The notes below the pieces were generated by a model, which was given only the letters and a program-made list of their open reading frames with translations, was not told the origin of the DNA and searched no databases. From Streptomyces sp. NBC_00483 (GTDB lineage: Bacteria > Actinomycetota > Actinomycetes > Streptomycetales > Streptomycetaceae): a DNA stretch of 64,000 nt. Where the stretch lies: the NCBI RefSeq assembly GCF_036013745.1, contig NZ_CP107880.1:2914001-2978000 (forward strand), read 5' to 3'. The position numbers and the translations under genes are program-made. Below, piece by piece: positions 47,181 through 55,067 of the stretch (its first letter is position 1; the number at the start of each line of letters is the position of its first letter).

Positions 47181-48050
47181 ATGACCAGAGCCACCCCACC
47201 ACTGCCCAGAGCCACCCCACCACTGCCCAGAGTCGCCCCGCCGCAGGCCGCACACACCACCCCCGCACCGGTCCTCGCGCGCAGCCCCCTCGTCTTCCAG
47301 CCGGTCAAGCGCAAGCGGTGCGGCGCCTGCCGTCGGGGGCCGCTCGGGCTCCTGACCCTGGAGGGCGGGCAGCCCCGCTGTCTGGACTGCGCCGACCTGG
47401 GGCACCTCGTGTTCCTGCCGCGCGGGGACACGGCGCTGACCCGCAGGGCACGCGAGGAGAGCGCGCTCTCGGCCGTCGTCGTGCGCTTCCATCGGCGGCG
47501 TGGGCGGTACGAGCGGCAGGGCGTGCTCGTCGAGGAGCAGGCGCTCGCGCGGGCCGAGGCGCGCTGTCTGGCCGACGCGGAGGCGCGGGCCCGGCGGCGG
47601 GCGCGGGACGCGGCGCGGCGGGCGGCGCAGGACGCGGTGTTCGTGGCGGAGTTCGCGGCGCGGATCCGGCGGCTGTTTCCCGGTTGCCCCGAGGACCGGG
47701 CGGCGGCGATCGCCGCGCATGCCGGGGCGCGCGGGAGCGGGCGGGTGGGCCGGAGTGCGGCGGGCCGGGCGCTTTCGGAGGGTGCGGTCGCGGCCGCGGT
47801 GCGGGCCGCCGTGCGCCATGTGGACACGCCCTACGACCGGCTGCTGATGGAGGGCGTACCCCGGAGGGAGGCGCGGTCCCGGGTGACCGAGGCCGTGGCG
47901 GCGGTACTGGACGGGTGGCAGGGGCCCACTCCCGCCCCATCCACCGCTCCCGACCCGTACGCCACCGGCACCCCCGCCACCCTCGACAGCTCCACCGCTC
48001 TCACGGCACTCCACGAAACCGCCACAACCGGCACCGTTCGCTCAATGTAA
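47181..48050 (+). CDS. DUF2293-domain protein with zinc-ribbon-like N-terminus
   Basis: 289 residues. N-terminal tandem heptads (RATPPLP, two copies, then a diverged third) encoded by a 21-bp DNA repeat. Then two CxxC pairs (RCGACRRG and RCLDCADLG, about 47-70), a long Arg/Ala helix (about 115-145), and a C-terminal DUF2293 region with AARIRRLFPGCP and RAAVRHVDTPYDRLLMEG. Function unknown; the basic helix and zinc pairs suggest nucleic-acid binding. The start is ATG 47181. Confidence 0.8.
   Translation: MTRATPPLPRATPPLPRVAPPQAAHTTPAPVLARSPLVFQPVKRKRCGACRRGPLGLLTLEGGQPRCLDCADLGHLVFLPRGDTALTRRAREESALSAVVVRFHRRRGRYERQGVLVEEQALARAEARCLADAEARARRRARDAARRAAQDAVFVAEFAARIRRLFPGCPEDRAAAIAAHAGARGSGRVGRSAAGRALSEGAVAAAVRAAVRHVDTPYDRLLMEGVPRREARSRVTEAVAAVLDGWQGPTPAPSTAPDPYATGTPATLDSSTALTALHETATTGTVRSM
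47185..47247 (+). repeat. 21-bp coding tandem repeat in the DUF2293 gene
   Basis: Two identical 21-bp units (47185-47205 and 47206-47226) followed by a diverged third copy. They code for proline-rich heptads at the N-terminus. Confidence 0.8.
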
Positions 48051-48111
48051 TCGTGAAATCACTGTCCACAACCGACAAACTGCGGCATGATCCCTCTTGT
48101 TAGGGGGGCGC

Positions 48112-48597
48112 ATGATCGAAGGTCCGTATTTCGCACTGGTCGTGCTGGGGGCGGTCTGGTGCGGGGTGAGCTCAGGGGTGTTCATCGCGTTCTCCACGTT
48201 CGTGATGCGCGGCCTTGGCGCGCTGCCCGCCGCGCAGGCGATCGCCGCGATGAACGCCATCAATATCGCCGCCCTCGCGCCGCCGTTCATGGTCGTCTTT
48301 CTCGGCGCCGCGGTGCTGTGCGCGGTGATCGCGGTCGTGACGTTCGTGCTCTGGCCCGAGGCCGGCACCGTCGAGCTGCTTCTCGGCTGCGCGCTGTATC
48401 TGGCGGGCACCTTCGGCGTGACGGTGCTGGCGAACGTGCCGCGCAACGCTGCGCTCGCCGGCCTCTCCGGCGACGAGGAGTCCGAGAGCAGCGCCGCGCA
48501 GTGGCGGACGTATCTCGCCGAGTGGGTGCGATGGAACCACGTACGGGCCGCGACGGGCGCCGCCGCCTCGGGCCTGTTCGTGCTGGCCCTGACGTGA
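48112..48597 (+). CDS. DUF1772/anthrone-oxygenase-family membrane protein
   Basis: 161-residue protein with four predicted transmembrane segments. Conserved features: MNAINIAALAPPF after helix 1 and VPRNAAL plus WVRWNHVRAATGAAAS near the end. The family includes anthrone oxygenases of polyketide pathways, but here no polyketide genes are near, so it is probably a general membrane protein. The start is ATG 48112 with a run of G upstream. Confidence 0.8.
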   Translation: MIEGPYFALVVLGAVWCGVSSGVFIAFSTFVMRGLGALPAAQAIAAMNAINIAALAPPFMVVFLGAAVLCAVIAVVTFVLWPEAGTVELLLGCALYLAGTFGVTVLANVPRNAALAGLSGDEESESSAAQWRTYLAEWVRWNHVRAATGAAASGLFVLALT

Positions 48598-48610
48598 GCT
48601 GACGTGAGCT
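48591..48610. repeat. Exact 10-bp tandem duplication over a stop codon
   Basis: GACGTGAGCT twice in succession; the first copy contains the TGA of the DUF1772 gene. Confidence 0.7.
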
Positions 48611-48691
48611 GGGGCGCCCCGCGCCCACCCGACGTATCGTGACGAAAAGAGCCAAAGCCAGAGCCAGCAGTCACGGCGTAGGGAGACGGCC

Positions 48692-50281
48692 ATGGCCGAC
48701 CCCAAGGGCTTCCTCACCACGCCCCGGCGGGATGCGCCGCGCCGCGCCGTCGGGGAGCGGGTCCGCGACTGGGACGAGGTGTACGTCCCCGGCGGCCTGC
48801 TGCCGATCATCGAAGCGCAGGCCGACCGCTGCATGGACTGCGGGATCCCGTTCTGCCACGAGGCGTGCCCGCTGGGGAACCTGATCCCCGAGTGGAACGA
48901 CCTGGTCTCGCGGGACGACTGGCAGGCGGCGAGCGAGCGCCTGCACGCCACGAACAACTTCCCGGAGTTCACCGGCCGCCTGTGCCCTGCCCCGTGCGAG
49001 GCGGGCTGCGTCCTCGCCATCAATCATCCCACCCGTCTCCCACCACCACCCTCAACCGAGGCCCTACGGGCCGCCCCTCCTTCTCCTGTGACCATCAAGA
49101 ACGTAGAGGTCGCCATCGCCGACCGGGCCTGGGACGAGGGCTTCGTGTCCGCACAGCCGCCCGACCGGCACAGCGGACGGACCGTCGCCGTCATCGGCTC
49201 GGGCCCCGCCGGGCTCGCGGCCGCGCAGCAGCTGACGCGGGCCGGGCACACCGTCGCCGTGTACGAGCGGGACGACCGGCCGGGCGGGCTGCTGCGGTAC
49301 GGGATCCCCGCGTTCAAGATGGAGAAGCACCATCTGGACCGCCGCCTCGACCAGTTGACCAAGGAGGGTGTGCGGTTCCGTACGTCGACGGAGATCGGCC
49401 GGGACCTCGAAGCCGCCGACCTGCGGTCCCGCTACGACGCCGTGATCATCGCGACCGGGGCCACAAAATGGCGCGAACTCGACGTTCCTGGGCGCGAGTT
49501 GGCAGGCGTCGAGCAGGCGATGGAGTACCTGCCGTGGGCCAACCGCACGTACGAGAACGCGAAGCGCACACCCCTGGACGCACAAGACACCCAGGACGCT
49601 CAAGAGACACAGGAGTCACCACTCACCGCCACCGGCAAACACGTCGTCATCGTCGGCGGCGGCGACACCGGCGCCGACTGCCTGGGCACGGCGGTCCGTG
49701 AACGGGCCGCGTCCGTCACGCAGTTGGACATCTACGACAGGCCGGACGACACGCGCGACGAGGACGTCGAGCCCTGGCCGACGTACCCGAAGCTGTACCG
49801 GCTCTCCGCCGCGCACGAGGAGGCCGGTGAGCTGCGCACGGCCCCGGCGGCCGACGCGGACGCCCGGCTCTTCGCCGCCTCCACGCTGCGCCTCACAGGG
49901 GACGCCGCGGGACATGTTCGTGCGCTGCACCTCGAGGAGGTGGACGCGGCGCGCCGGCCGCTGCCGGGAACGGAGCGGACACTGCCCGCCGATCTGGTGC
50001 TGCTCGCGCTCGGCTTTCATGGGCCCGAGCGTCAACCCGGTGGTCTCATCGACCAGTTGGGCCTCGACGTCGACGAGCGGGGCCGTCTCGCGCGCGATGC
50101 CGCCTTCGCGACGGATGTGCCGGGCGTGTTCGTCGCGGGTGACGCGGGGCGCGGCGCCTCGCTCGTGGTGTGGGCGATCGCCGAGGGAAGGGCGGCGGCC
50201 GCCGCGGTCGACCGCTGGCTGACGGGGCGGACGCAATTGCCGGAGCCGATCGGGGCGCACGACCGACCGATGACCGTCTGA
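48692..50281 (+). CDS. gltD: Glutamate synthase small subunit-like protein (orphan GltD)
   Basis: 529-residue FAD/Fe-S oxidoreductase of the GltD type. 4Fe-4S cysteines in CMDCGIPFCHEACPLG and CPAPCEAGC, FAD motif GSGPAGLAAAQQL, NADPH motif GGGDTGADC, C-terminal VFVAGDAGRGASLVVWAI. No gltB neighbours it, unlike the usual gltBD pair. Two inserts are visible: about 20 residues (NHPTRLPPPPSTEALRAAPP, about 111-130) after the second cysteine cluster, and a Gln/Asp-rich stretch (DAQDTQDAQETQES) before the NADPH motif. The start is ATG 48692 with GGGAG upstream. Confidence 0.88.
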   Translation: MADPKGFLTTPRRDAPRRAVGERVRDWDEVYVPGGLLPIIEAQADRCMDCGIPFCHEACPLGNLIPEWNDLVSRDDWQAASERLHATNNFPEFTGRLCPAPCEAGCVLAINHPTRLPPPPSTEALRAAPPSPVTIKNVEVAIADRAWDEGFVSAQPPDRHSGRTVAVIGSGPAGLAAAQQLTRAGHTVAVYERDDRPGGLLRYGIPAFKMEKHHLDRRLDQLTKEGVRFRTSTEIGRDLEAADLRSRYDAVIIATGATKWRELDVPGRELAGVEQAMEYLPWANRTYENAKRTPLDAQDTQDAQETQESPLTATGKHVVIVGGGDTGADCLGTAVRERAASVTQLDIYDRPDDTRDEDVEPWPTYPKLYRLSAAHEEAGELRTAPAADADARLFAASTLRLTGDAAGHVRALHLEEVDAARRPLPGTERTLPADLVLLALGFHGPERQPGGLIDQLGLDVDERGRLARDAAFATDVPGVFVAGDAGRGASLVVWAIAEGRAAAAAVDRWLTGRTQLPEPIGAHDRPMTV

Positions 50282-50290
50282 GTGGCCCGA

Positions 50291-50314
50291 ATCGCCCACC
50301 CGAACGCGGGCGAT
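50291..50314. terminator. Small hairpin between gltD and the DUF397 gene
   Basis: ATCGCCC / GGGCGAT, 7-bp stem with a 10-nt loop, between convergent genes. Confidence 0.5.
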
Positions 50315-50324
50315 CCGTGGCGCG

Positions 50325-50597
50325 TCACGACAGCAGAAAGTCCGCGGCCCCCGACTTCGCCCCTTCGATGAACGCGGTGATCTCACCGATGGTGTAGATC
50401 AGCGCGGGCCCGTCCGGGTCCGAGGACTGACGTACGGCGACGCGCCCGTCGGCCAGCTTCATGGCTTCGAGGCAGTTGCCTCCGTTGCCGCCGCTCCACG
50501 GCTTGTGCCAGCCTTCGCTGCCGAGCTCGCGCGCGGGCATGCCGTTGTAGATCGGCTCGCCGTCGACGCCGCGTATTCGGTCCTTGATCGAGTCCAT
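50325..50597 (-). CDS. DUF397-domain protein
   Basis: 90-residue small protein with the conserved DUF397 core GNCLEAMKLADGRVAVRQSSDPDGPALIY. DUF397 proteins accompany XRE-type regulators in Streptomyces and probably act as their partners. The ATG directly abuts the regulator's stop (TGAATG), indicating translational coupling. Confidence 0.92.
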   Translation of the reverse strand: MDSIKDRIRGVDGEPIYNGMPARELGSEGWHKPWSGGNGGNCLEAMKLADGRVAVRQSSDPDGPALIYTIGEITAFIEGAKSGAADFLLS

Positions 50598-51467
50598 TCA
50601 CAGCTCCTTGCGGAGATCGCGGAGGATCTCCTTTGTGCGTTGCGCCGTCGCGGCATGCGCCGCCATGCGGTCCATGACTTCCAGGTGGGTGGCCACCTCG
50701 GGGCGCGCGTCGAGATAGACGGCGCCTGTCAGGTACTCGCTGTAGACCATGTCCGGCAGTTCTGACATGGCAAATCGGAACAGGACGAAGGGTCCGTACG
50801 TGCCCGGGTGCGGGCCCGCGGCGAACTCCGCGACCTGAAGCGTCACGTTCGGCAGCTCCATCGCCTCGAGCAGCCGGTCGATCTGGGCGCGCATCACGTC
50901 CATGTCGCCGACGGGGCGGCGCAGGGCGGTCTCGTCCATCACGACCCACAGGCGGGGCGCGTCCTCGCGGGTGAGCAGGGCCTGGCGCTGCATCCGCAGG
51001 GCGACATGCCGCTCGACCACGTCCGGGTCGTCGGCGACAGCGCGGCCTATCGCCCCGGACGTGAACACCCCGCGCGCGTAGTCCTCGGTCTGGAGCAGGC
51101 CGGGCACGAAGTGCGGGTCGTACGACCTGATGAGCCGGGCCGCGCCCTCCAGGCTCACGTACATGGAGAACCAGCCGGGCAGGATGTCGTGGTACCGCTG
51201 CCACCAACCCGGCTTGTTCGCTTCCTCCGCGAGCTGCACGAAGGACGTGGTCTCGTCGTCGGCGACGCCGTAGGCCTTGAGGAGCAGCTGGACGTAGGGG
51301 ATGCGCAGGGAGACCTCGGCGGTTTCCATGCGGCGGATCGTCGCGGCGGTCACGCGGAGTACTTTCGCGGCCTCCTCGCGCTTGAGCCCGGCGCCCTCGC
51401 GAAGGTCCTGCAGTCGGCGGCCGAGAACGACCTGGCCGACCGTCGGCGCGGACCGAGGTTCGCTCAC
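50598..51467 (-). CDS. XRE-family regulator with DUF5753 domain (WhiJ-like)
   Basis: 289 residues: N-terminal helix-turn-helix (about 10-70, LGRRLQDLREGAGLKREEAAKVLRVTAATIRRMETAEV) and a C-terminal DUF5753 domain (about 105-285) with WFSMYVSLEGAARLIRSYDP and GLLQTEDYARGVF. Start assigned to GTG 51467 with GGAGG 8 nt upstream. Genes of this type with a DUF397 partner and a nearby anti-sigma-like ATPase form the large family of Streptomyces WhiJ-like clusters controlling development. Confidence 0.93.
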   Translation of the reverse strand: MSEPRSAPTVGQVVLGRRLQDLREGAGLKREEAAKVLRVTAATIRRMETAEVSLRIPYVQLLLKAYGVADDETTSFVQLAEEANKPGWWQRYHDILPGWFSMYVSLEGAARLIRSYDPHFVPGLLQTEDYARGVFTSGAIGRAVADDPDVVERHVALRMQRQALLTREDAPRLWVVMDETALRRPVGDMDVMRAQIDRLLEAMELPNVTLQVAEFAAGPHPGTYGPFVLFRFAMSELPDMVYSEYLTGAVYLDARPEVATHLEVMDRMAAHAATAQRTKEILRDLRKEL

Positions 51468-51500
51468 GCCCCCTACCTCCCAGTAGTCCCGATGTCTGAA

Positions 51501-51523
51501 TCCCGCCACTTTTCATCGCGGGA
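51501..51523. promoter_or_regulatory. Palindrome TCCCGC/GCGGGA with CACTTTTCA core
   Basis: TCCCGC (51501-51506) and GCGGGA (51518-51523) flank CACTTTTCA (51507-51515). It lies 34 nt upstream of the regulator start on its minus-strand promoter side. The same nonamer is in a second palindrome at 51636-51658, suggesting paired operator sites. Confidence 0.5.
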
Positions 51524-51635
51524 AAAGGTCCGAAAGACGTCCCTCACCGGCCGTTTCCCTGCGATTCACCCCCGATGGGGGCCGTGTGGCGCGCTGTTGC
51601 GAGCAGTCTGCCATGCCCACTCCACACGGCATACG

Positions 51636-51658
51636 CCACTCTGCACTTTTCAGAGTGG
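51636..51658. promoter_or_regulatory. Palindrome CCACTCTG/CAGAGTGG with CACTTTTCA core
   Basis: CCACTCTG (51636-51643) and CAGAGTGG (51651-51658) enclose CACTTTTCA (51644-51652), just upstream of the divergent ATPase gene. Candidate binding site of the XRE regulator. Confidence 0.5.
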
Positions 51659-51688
51659 CCCTTGCCAAGTGTTCATGGCGGGGAGATA

Positions 51689-52246
51689 GTGGCAAGCGTG
51701 ACTCCGTCTGCGCCTTTAGGAACAGAAGTCGGCGAAACTACGCTCGGTGACCGTTCGGGTACCCCGACAGGGGCCCACCCGTCGGCTGCCCGTCGCAGCA
51801 GTTTCGAACTGGCTCCCCACCCGGGCTCCGCCGCTCAGGCCCGGCGCGTGACGCGCACCCACCTCAGTGCGTGGGGCGCGTGCGAGGACACCTGTGACGC
51901 GGCGGCCCTTGTCGTGTCCGAACTGGTCACGAACGCGATCGTGCACACCGCGAGCCGGCGCATCCACTGCGAACTGCGCGAGCTGCGCGACGCCTCCGGT
52001 GACCGGCTGCGTATAGCGGTCCGGGACGAGGGGTGCATACCCGGCGACGCCCGCGTGGGCCGCGTCGCGCCCGAGGAGGAGCACGGCAGAGGGCTGCTCC
52101 TCGTGGCCGCGGTCGCCACGGCGTGGGGCGCCCAGGAGACCGGGCCCGGCCTCCTCGTCTGGGCCGAACTGCCCCGCGACGAGCGGGAGCCGCAGCCGCC
52201 TGGCCCCGTCCCCGGCGCATCGGACGGCGCCGGATGGGCTTGGTGA
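51689..52246 (+). CDS. Anti-sigma-factor-like ATP-binding protein
   Basis: 185-residue HATPase_c-fold protein of the RsbW-like type. ELVTNAIVHT is the N-box and AVRDEG with EEEHGRGLLLVAAVATAWG the G1/G2 region. Divergent from the XRE/DUF397 pair, forming the standard three-gene cluster. The start is uncertain: GTG 51689 has a GGAG only 3 nt upstream, while GTG 51698 has it 12 nt away. Confidence 0.85.
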   Translation: MASVTPSAPLGTEVGETTLGDRSGTPTGAHPSAARRSSFELAPHPGSAAQARRVTRTHLSAWGACEDTCDAAALVVSELVTNAIVHTASRRIHCELRELRDASGDRLRIAVRDEGCIPGDARVGRVAPEEEHGRGLLLVAAVATAWGAQETGPGLLVWAELPRDEREPQPPGPVPGASDGAGWAW

Positions 52247-52304
52247 ACGCCCGCCCCTGTCGGACGGCGGGCGGAGGAACGACGAACGTGCGAAACAGGA
52301 TCGG

Positions 52305-52781
52305 ATGGGCGTGGTGACAACGGGCAAGCGGACGATGCACTTGAACTCGCTGGCCGGGCTGGCCCGGAGGCGTCGCCCCCGGCGTCCGGAGCAGGCGGAG
52401 ACTCCGCGTCCGGGCTGCGCGCCTCCCGTGCGGCTCAGCGTGCCCGCGGGCATGACCGCGCCGCTCGGCTGCGACGCCGTCGCGGTGCCCGAGGAGTTCG
52501 GCCGGGCGATGGCGAAGCGCCTGCCGCGGATGGGCTGTGTCTACGCGGACGGGGCGCACTGGTGGTGGCTCGTGCCCTCGGACTCCGATGTGTCCCTGGA
52601 GTGGCCCGCGCCCGCGCGCTACACGGCGGGCGCGCTGGTGCCGGACGTGCCGCGGGCACCCGCCCTGGTGCACCGTCCGGAGGGTTCGGTGCCGTACACG
52701 CCGCCGATTCCGCTGTATCTCGCACTGTGCCGGGTCACGGGGACCACGCCGGTGTGGTCGCGGTCGGTCGGCGCTTCGTAA
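52305..52781 (+). CDS. Hypothetical protein
   Basis: 158 residues, unrecognised. N-terminal Arg/Pro-rich stretch (RRRRPRRPEQAETPRPG), then a region with VPEEFGRAMAKRLPRMGCVYADGAHWWWLVPSDSDVSLEWP that looks like a small alpha/beta domain, ending in a Pro-rich tail. No signal or membrane segment. Starts possible at ATG 52305 or ATG 52335. It follows the ATPase gene by 58 nt and may belong to the same regulatory cluster. Confidence 0.6.
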   Translation: MGVVTTGKRTMHLNSLAGLARRRRPRRPEQAETPRPGCAPPVRLSVPAGMTAPLGCDAVAVPEEFGRAMAKRLPRMGCVYADGAHWWWLVPSDSDVSLEWPAPARYTAGALVPDVPRAPALVHRPEGSVPYTPPIPLYLALCRVTGTTPVWSRSVGAS

Positions 52782-52802
52782 CGCACTCTTCCCGCGACGA
52801 TG

Positions 52803-52985
52803 TCAGCCCACGAGATCGGCCACCGGCTCCCGCACGATCACCAGGAACGCGTCCGTCGCCAAGTCCATGATCACCTCGGCCGGTTGGCCCTCCTGGCGGC
52901 GCCTGTTCGCGTACTCCTCCGCGGGCCAGGAGCCGCGGGGCCCGCCTGCCGGGAATCGTTGCAGTACCACTCGTCCATTCACCAT
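52803..52985 (-). CDS. Small hypothetical protein (60 aa)
   Basis: 60-residue protein starting MVNGRVVLQRFPAGGPRGSW and containing PAEEYANRRRQEGQPAEVIMDLATDAFLVIVRE. No signal peptide or membrane segment. The ATG at 52985 is the natural start; the longer frame continues upstream without a reason. It converges on the preceding gene with a 21-nt gap. Function unknown. Confidence 0.65.
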   Translation of the reverse strand: MVNGRVVLQRFPAGGPRGSWPAEEYANRRRQEGQPAEVIMDLATDAFLVIVREPVADLVG

Positions 52986-53128
52986 CGTTCGTCCCTGCCC
53001 CCGTGATCGTGCCGATGTACGGCGCCCCACGCGTCCGGGCGCTTCATGAGGGAGAACGCTGACAGGGGCACTCCCGGCTCGCAACGTGACGATAATGACA
53101 CCGAGTTGATACGAGGTCAGGTCGCTCG

Positions 53129-53175
53129 GTCGACGTCTTCGGTCGACGTATTCGTCCTCAGTCGACGTATTCGTC
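53129..53175. repeat. Tandem duplication of the DUF899 gene end
   Basis: GTCGACGTATTCGTC at 53142-53156 and 53161-53175, with a shorter copy at 53129 (GTCGACGTCTTCG). The 53161 copy encodes the last residues (DEYVD) and directly precedes the stop. Confidence 0.7.
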
Positions 53176-53850
53176 GTGGTAGCGCACGCGCGCACTGCCC
53201 GCAGGGGCCCCGAGAGCCGACGCGCGCCCCTCCGGTTTCTCCCACTCCTCCTGGCGGCCCAGGGCGGTGAGGTCCAGGAAGTTCGTGGTGAACCCGATGT
53301 GGTCCATGCCGCGGGCGAACGTCGAGTACGTGTGGAACACCCGCTCCCCCTCGCGCAGGAAGCAGCTGATCGCGGGCTGCTCCTGGAGGGTGCCGTCCTC
53401 ACCCGTGAACGTGGCGCCGAAGTCCTGGTTGAAATCGCTGAGATGGGACGAGTACCAGGGCACCGTCCAGCCCATCCGCGCCTTGAACGGCAGGATCCGG
53501 GTGAACGGCGCGCGCGACACCGCCACGAACTCCGTGCCGCGGGCCCGCAGATGCGCCAGGTGCCCGATCTGGTCGAGGAATCCGGAGCAGCTGGGGCAGC
53601 CCGCGTCCCAGTCGGGCGCGAACATGAAGTGGTAGACGACGAGTTGTGGACGCCCCTCGAACAGGTCGAGCAGCTCCGACTTCCCGTCCGGGCCCTCGAA
53701 GACGTACGACTTGTCGATCTCGACCATGGGCAACTCGCGGCGCCGCGTGTTCAGTTCGTCCCGCGCCCGGGTCGCCGCCTTCTCCAGGGCGAGCAGCTCC
53801 TCGCGCGCGGCGCGCCATTCCTCGCGCGTGACCACCTTCGGCAGCCCCAT
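53158..53850 (-). CDS. DUF899-family thioredoxin-like protein
   Basis: 230 residues: N-terminal EEWRAAREELLALEKAATRARDELN helix, YVFEGPDGKSELLDLFEG, LVVYHFMFAPDWDAGCPSCSGFLD (a CxxC-type motif, CPSC) and PWYSSHLSDFNQDFG. A thioredoxin-fold family of unknown function, often called DUF899. The start is ATG 53850 with GGAGG 4 nt upstream. Confidence 0.92.
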   Translation of the reverse strand: MGLPKVVTREEWRAAREELLALEKAATRARDELNTRRRELPMVEIDKSYVFEGPDGKSELLDLFEGRPQLVVYHFMFAPDWDAGCPSCSGFLDQIGHLAHLRARGTEFVAVSRAPFTRILPFKARMGWTVPWYSSHLSDFNQDFGATFTGEDGTLQEQPAISCFLREGERVFHTYSTFARGMDHIGFTTNFLDLTALGRQEEWEKPEGRASALGAPAGSARVRYHDEYVD

Positions 53851-53931
53851 GCTTCCTCCTCGGGTCGTGTCTCTCGGAGGGGTGACCGGAGGGCTGTGCG
53901 GAACTCATCGCTTCGGCGAAAGTTTTTTGAA

Positions 53932-53997
53932 GTGGTCCCGATTTCCCCCGGAAGGGGCCCTGATTCTCCGGAAGCGGCCCTGATTCCTGAAGGAGCG
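53932..53997. repeat. Imperfect 20-bp tandem repeat (three units)
   Basis: Three units of the type GGCCCTGATTCTCCGGAAG in the 220-nt gap between the DUF899 and EEP genes. Their function is unknown. Confidence 0.5.
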
Positions 53998-54071
53998 CTG
54001 TCCTCCCGGCGGAGCCGCTGGCACGCTGGCCGCCCCGGCCCTTCCGGGCCGGCCCTAGGACGGAGCACACC

Positions 54072-55037
54072 ATGCTCGTCGGTACCTGGAACCTGGAGAA
54101 CCTCTACCGCCCCGGCGGCCCCTACGGCCCGCGCGACAAAGCCGCGTACGAGGCGAAACTGGCCTCGCTGGCCGCCACCCTGAAGAGCCTGAGCCCCACC
54201 CTGCTCGGCGTGCAGGAGGTCGGCGACCCGGCGGCGCTCGACGATCTGGTGCAGCTGCTCGACGGCCGGTACCGGGTGCTGCTGTCCGAGTACCCGGACG
54301 AGCGCGGGATCCGGGTCGGCTTCCTCACCAGCGTGTTCATGAACGTGGTCGGGGACACCGCCGAGTTCCCCGCAGGCCTGCGCCCGGTGCAGGTCGACGA
54401 CACGGGCAGGACCGCGGACCGGATGGGGCGGGGCGTGCTCGCCGTGCACTTCTCGACGCGGGCGACGTGGCTCACGGCTGCCGTCTGCCACCTCAAGTCG
54501 AAGCTGCTCGGGTATCCGGGCGGCAGGTTCTTCCCGCGCGACGAGGGTGAGCGGGCGCGCTACGCGGCGTACGCGCTGCAACGGCGGGCGGCGGAGGCCG
54601 CCACCGTGCGCACCTTCGCGGACACCCTCATCGGGGCGGGCGGCCAGGGCGTACGTGTCGCTCTCATGGGCGACTTCAACGACGAGGTGGCCGCCTCGAC
54701 CACCCAGATCCTGCAGGGCCCGCCCGGCTCCGAGATCGGCACGCCCGGCTTCGACCACCCCGACAAGGGCGACGCGCGGCGGCTGTGGAACGTGGCGCCG
54801 CTGATCCCCGAGGAGCAGCGGTACTCGCGGGTGCACGAGGGCCGCCGCGAGCTGATCGACCACGTCTTCGTCTCGCACGAACTGCTCGGCCACGTCGTCC
54901 GCGCGAGCACCGGCCCGTCCCGGGAGCAGTCCGACGCCGAGCTCGAAGCGCTGCCGTCGGTGAGCGACGATCCGGCCGAGCGGCGGGACGCGCCGGGCTC
55001 CGACCACGCCCCCGTATGGGTCGACCTGCGCCCCTGA
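54072..55037 (+). CDS. Endonuclease/exonuclease/phosphatase-family protein
   Basis: 321-residue EEP-fold hydrolase with family motifs TWNLENLY, LLGVQEVGD (catalytic Glu), ALMGDFNDE and DAPGSDHAPVWVDL. No signal peptide, so cytoplasmic. Substrate could be nucleic acid or a phospho-lipid; not assignable. The start is ATG 54072 with GGAG about 6-9 nt upstream. The 3' end is in a 21-bp tandem duplication that runs to the stop of the convergent FUSC gene. Confidence 0.88.
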   Translation: MLVGTWNLENLYRPGGPYGPRDKAAYEAKLASLAATLKSLSPTLLGVQEVGDPAALDDLVQLLDGRYRVLLSEYPDERGIRVGFLTSVFMNVVGDTAEFPAGLRPVQVDDTGRTADRMGRGVLAVHFSTRATWLTAAVCHLKSKLLGYPGGRFFPRDEGERARYAAYALQRRAAEAATVRTFADTLIGAGGQGVRVALMGDFNDEVAASTTQILQGPPGSEIGTPGFDHPDKGDARRLWNVAPLIPEEQRYSRVHEGRRELIDHVFVSHELLGHVVRASTGPSREQSDAELEALPSVSDDPAERRDAPGSDHAPVWVDLRP

Positions 55038-55067
55038 ACCCCCTGTCTGCGCCCCAGAACTCCCCGT
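55026..55067. repeat. 21-bp tandem duplication spanning the EEP stop
   Basis: Unit 1 at 55026-55046 (contains TGA), unit 2 at 55047-55067, 18 of 21 positions equal. Confidence 0.6.
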
